64,000 bases of DNA from Sphingobacterium detergens (GTDB taxonomy: Bacteria; Bacteroidota; Bacteroidia; Sphingobacteriales; Sphingobacteriaceae): positions 124,001-188,000 of the forward strand of contig NZ_RAPY01000005.1 in NCBI RefSeq assembly GCF_003610355.1, in the 5' to 3' direction. Made by a program: the position numbers and the translations under genes. Shown piece by piece: positions 62,475-64,000 of the stretch. The notes beneath the pieces are model-generated. The model was not told the origin of the DNA and did no database searches. It saw nothing but the letters and a program-made list of their open reading frames with translations. The first letter of the stretch is position 1. Every line of letters begins with the position of its first letter.

Positions 62475-64000
62475 TTAAAATTGAACTTGTAAAGATGCTG
62501 TGTATGATCGTGGCACTGGAAGGAATGTATTTCCAAACGATACCTGAACGGATCTCGAGTCTGCGTAAGACATTTTGCTTCCTTGCGCCTCCGGATCCTG
62601 ACCTTTCAGTTTAGCATCTTTCCATACATAGAGATTATTTCCCTGTAACATAAGGCGAATATTCTGGATTCCCAATGCCCGCAATCTAGGCGTAAAATAA
62701 TCATAAGAAATGGAGAGGTTCTGCAAGCGCACAAAATCACCTTTTACTGTTCTCAGATCAGAGTTATCGTACATTCTGCCATTGTATGGTGAAGTACCTG
62801 TCACAGCAGCCTCAAACGCAGAGTCTTCAAGTTTAGGGATATTCGTATTGAGTTCATCCCCAGGTTTACGCCATCTGTTTACCCATTCTCTCGACAGGTT
62901 CTGTGTAGGCTCTGGAAAAGTCAAGGCATAGTTTTGTGAGAGGTTGCGCAGTCGCATCACATTACCAAAACTACCAATAAACAAGGCTGACAAAGACAAA
63001 CGTTTATAGGCGAACGTATTGGTAAACCCCAATTGCGTCGTTGGCAGATTGGGTCCCTCGTACTTCAGGCCATCCAAGTTCGTCATACCATAGAGTACCT
63101 TTTCCCCTTCTTTATTGGTATAAAATGTAGCTCTACCATCTGTATTGAGTCCTGCATAACGATAAGACCATACTCCATCTAGTGGCTTGCCAATTACTGC
63201 AGATGATGCATAATTAGTCCGATTTGCTTCTGTCAGACTGCCCACCGTTGGCTTGGCATTAACGTCCAATACCTCATTTTTGTTCAAGCCATAATTGATA
63301 TTTGATGACCATCTAAAATTCTTAGAATCAATATTGATTGAGCTGACAGAAAACTCCCAACCTCGATTGCGCATTGTCGCCCAGTTCACCTGAAGCGATT
63401 CGAATCCGGTCACTTGCGACACTTGTTTTGATCCCAACAGGTCTGTGCCTTTTTTATTATAAAATTCGATAGAGCCCATTAAACGGCGTTTCCAGAAGCC
63501 AAATTCAAGCCCCAAATTGGTTGTATAGGTCTTTTCCCATTTGAGATAAGGATTTTTCGGTGCGTTGATAATTAAATAATTGACCGGATTATCTACATTC
63601 ACGGCGCCGATCGTCGCAACCAAGTCGGAGTAGGCCTGAGAAGCAACATTACCCTGGCTGCCATAGGATCCTCTTAGTGTCAAATAGGATAACCAATCAA
63701 TCTGATCTAGAAAACGCTCTTGCTTCATCTGATAGTTCGCTCCAAATGCCCAAAGTGGCTGAAATAACTGATTAGTTTTCAGACCAAATCTATTGGAACC
63801 ATCTGTACGGGCGTTAAAGCTTACAGTATATCTATTGTCAAAGGTATAATTGAATGCACCGAAATAAGATACCGCAGCAGCTTCATCCAGACGTTCTGTC
63901 CAATAGGGAACACCCATCTTTTTCATCAGCTCAAACTGTGGCACTTGTTGATGGCCCCGATCATGTGCATATCCATAGACCTGGGTTACTTCCTCCTCAG
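62475..64000 (-). CDS. SusC/RagA-like TonB-dependent transporter, C-terminal part (cut by window edge)
   Basis: The last 508 codons or so are in the window and the frame is open through base 64000. YTFDNRYTVSFNARTDGSNRFG and WEKTYTTNLGLEFGFWKRRL are SusC barrel landmarks, and the C-terminus ends in an aromatic-flanked strand, YTASLQVQF. It imports the substrate captured by SusD, powered by TonB. The plug and signal peptide lie outside the window, so substrate class cannot be judged; the presence of thioredoxin proteins and a peptidase-like lipoprotein in the operon leans towards peptides rather than glycans. Confidence 0.96.
   Translation of the reverse strand, partial: EEEVTQVYGYAHDRGHQQVPQFELMKKMGVPYWTERLDEAAAVSYFGAFNYTFDNRYTVSFNARTDGSNRFGLKTNQLFQPLWAFGANYQMKQERFLDQIDWLSYLTLRGSYGSQGNVASQAYSDLVATIGAVNVDNPVNYLIINAPKNPYLKWEKTYTTNLGLEFGFWKRRLMGSIEFYNKKGTDLLGSKQVSQVTGFESLQVNWATMRNRGWEFSVSSINIDSKNFRWSSNINYGLNKNEVLDVNAKPTVGSLTEANRTNYASSAVIGKPLDGVWSYRYAGLNTDGRATFYTNKEGEKVLYGMTNLDGLKYEGPNLPTTQLGFTNTFAYKRLSLSALFIGSFGNVMRLRNLSQNYALTFPEPTQNLSREWVNRWRKPGDELNTNIPKLEDSAFEAAVTGTSPYNGRMYDNSDLRTVKGDFVRLQNLSISYDYFTPRLRALGIQNIRLMLQGNNLYVWKDAKLKGQDPEAQGSKMSYADSRSVQVSFGNTFLPVPRSYTASLQVQF

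Overview
This window comes from a member of the Bacteroidota, most likely the Sphingobacteriaceae and Sphingobacterium-like. The evidence is a SusC/SusD pair, a GLPGLI protein paired with an outer-membrane beta-barrel receptor, DUF4369 thioredoxin proteins, AT-rich DNA, and promoters of the TTTG / TAnnTTTG type. There are no rRNA or tRNA genes, no insertion sequences and no CRISPR array. The species call is inference from gene content.

Bases 1-35800 are a surface-polysaccharide superlocus, all on the minus strand, so transcription runs from high to low coordinates. It starts with an outer-membrane SLBB export protein and a Wzz-like chain-length protein. Next comes a first glycan block (22.7-32.2 kb) with a Wzx flippase, an EpsG-type polymerase and seven glycosyltransferases. 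A perfect 54-bp palindrome ends that block. A WecA/MraY-type initiating transferase, an exonuclease, two tandem cytidylyltransferase-like proteins and a mannose-1-phosphate guanylyltransferase follow. A second glycan block (17.7 kb down to base 1) begins with a winged-helix regulator and encodes the sugar pathways of enterobacterial common antigen: WecB and WecC for UDP-ManNAcA, and RfbB, RfbA, RffA and RffC for dTDP-Fuc4NAc, plus a WecF-like transferase. It continues with its own flippase and polymerase, an orphan exported protein, three glycosyltransferases, a PglC-like initiating transferase, and a KAS III / acyl carrier protein / short-chain reductase trio followed by a NeuD/PglD-like acyltransferase cut by the window edge. 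The block could therefore make its own short acyl group for a sugar.

Bases 36.1-40.7 kb (plus strand) hold a compact cassette: a thioredoxin-like lipoprotein, an S24/S26-type peptidase with a Ser/His pair, a PqqD-like peptide-binding protein, an exporter ABC transporter and an HprK-like kinase. This resembles the accessory part of a ribosomally made peptide pathway or the PqqD/HprK modules found beside polysaccharide loci. No cyclase, B2-type leader peptidase or precursor peptide is visible. It is the best candidate here for a poorly described system.

Bases 40.8-53.8 kb are mostly housekeeping and stress genes: an S41 lipoprotein protease, RarA flanked by inverted copies of an intergenic repeat, a TPR protein, a Prc-type protease, two double-domain universal stress proteins on either side of a DoxX protein and a 51-bp tandem repeat, an LD-carboxypeptidase and MetG with a TTG start. 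Bases 53.8-64 kb (minus strand) hold the GLPGLI/receptor pair, then an uptake operon of SusC (cut by the window edge), SusD and a lipoprotein that resembles the metallohydrolases of such loci but lacks HExxH, followed by two DUF4369-thioredoxin proteins.

Several start codons were moved to a downstream ATG because the longest frame began with TTG or GTG and overlapped its neighbour. All functions are read from motifs and context, without database searches.
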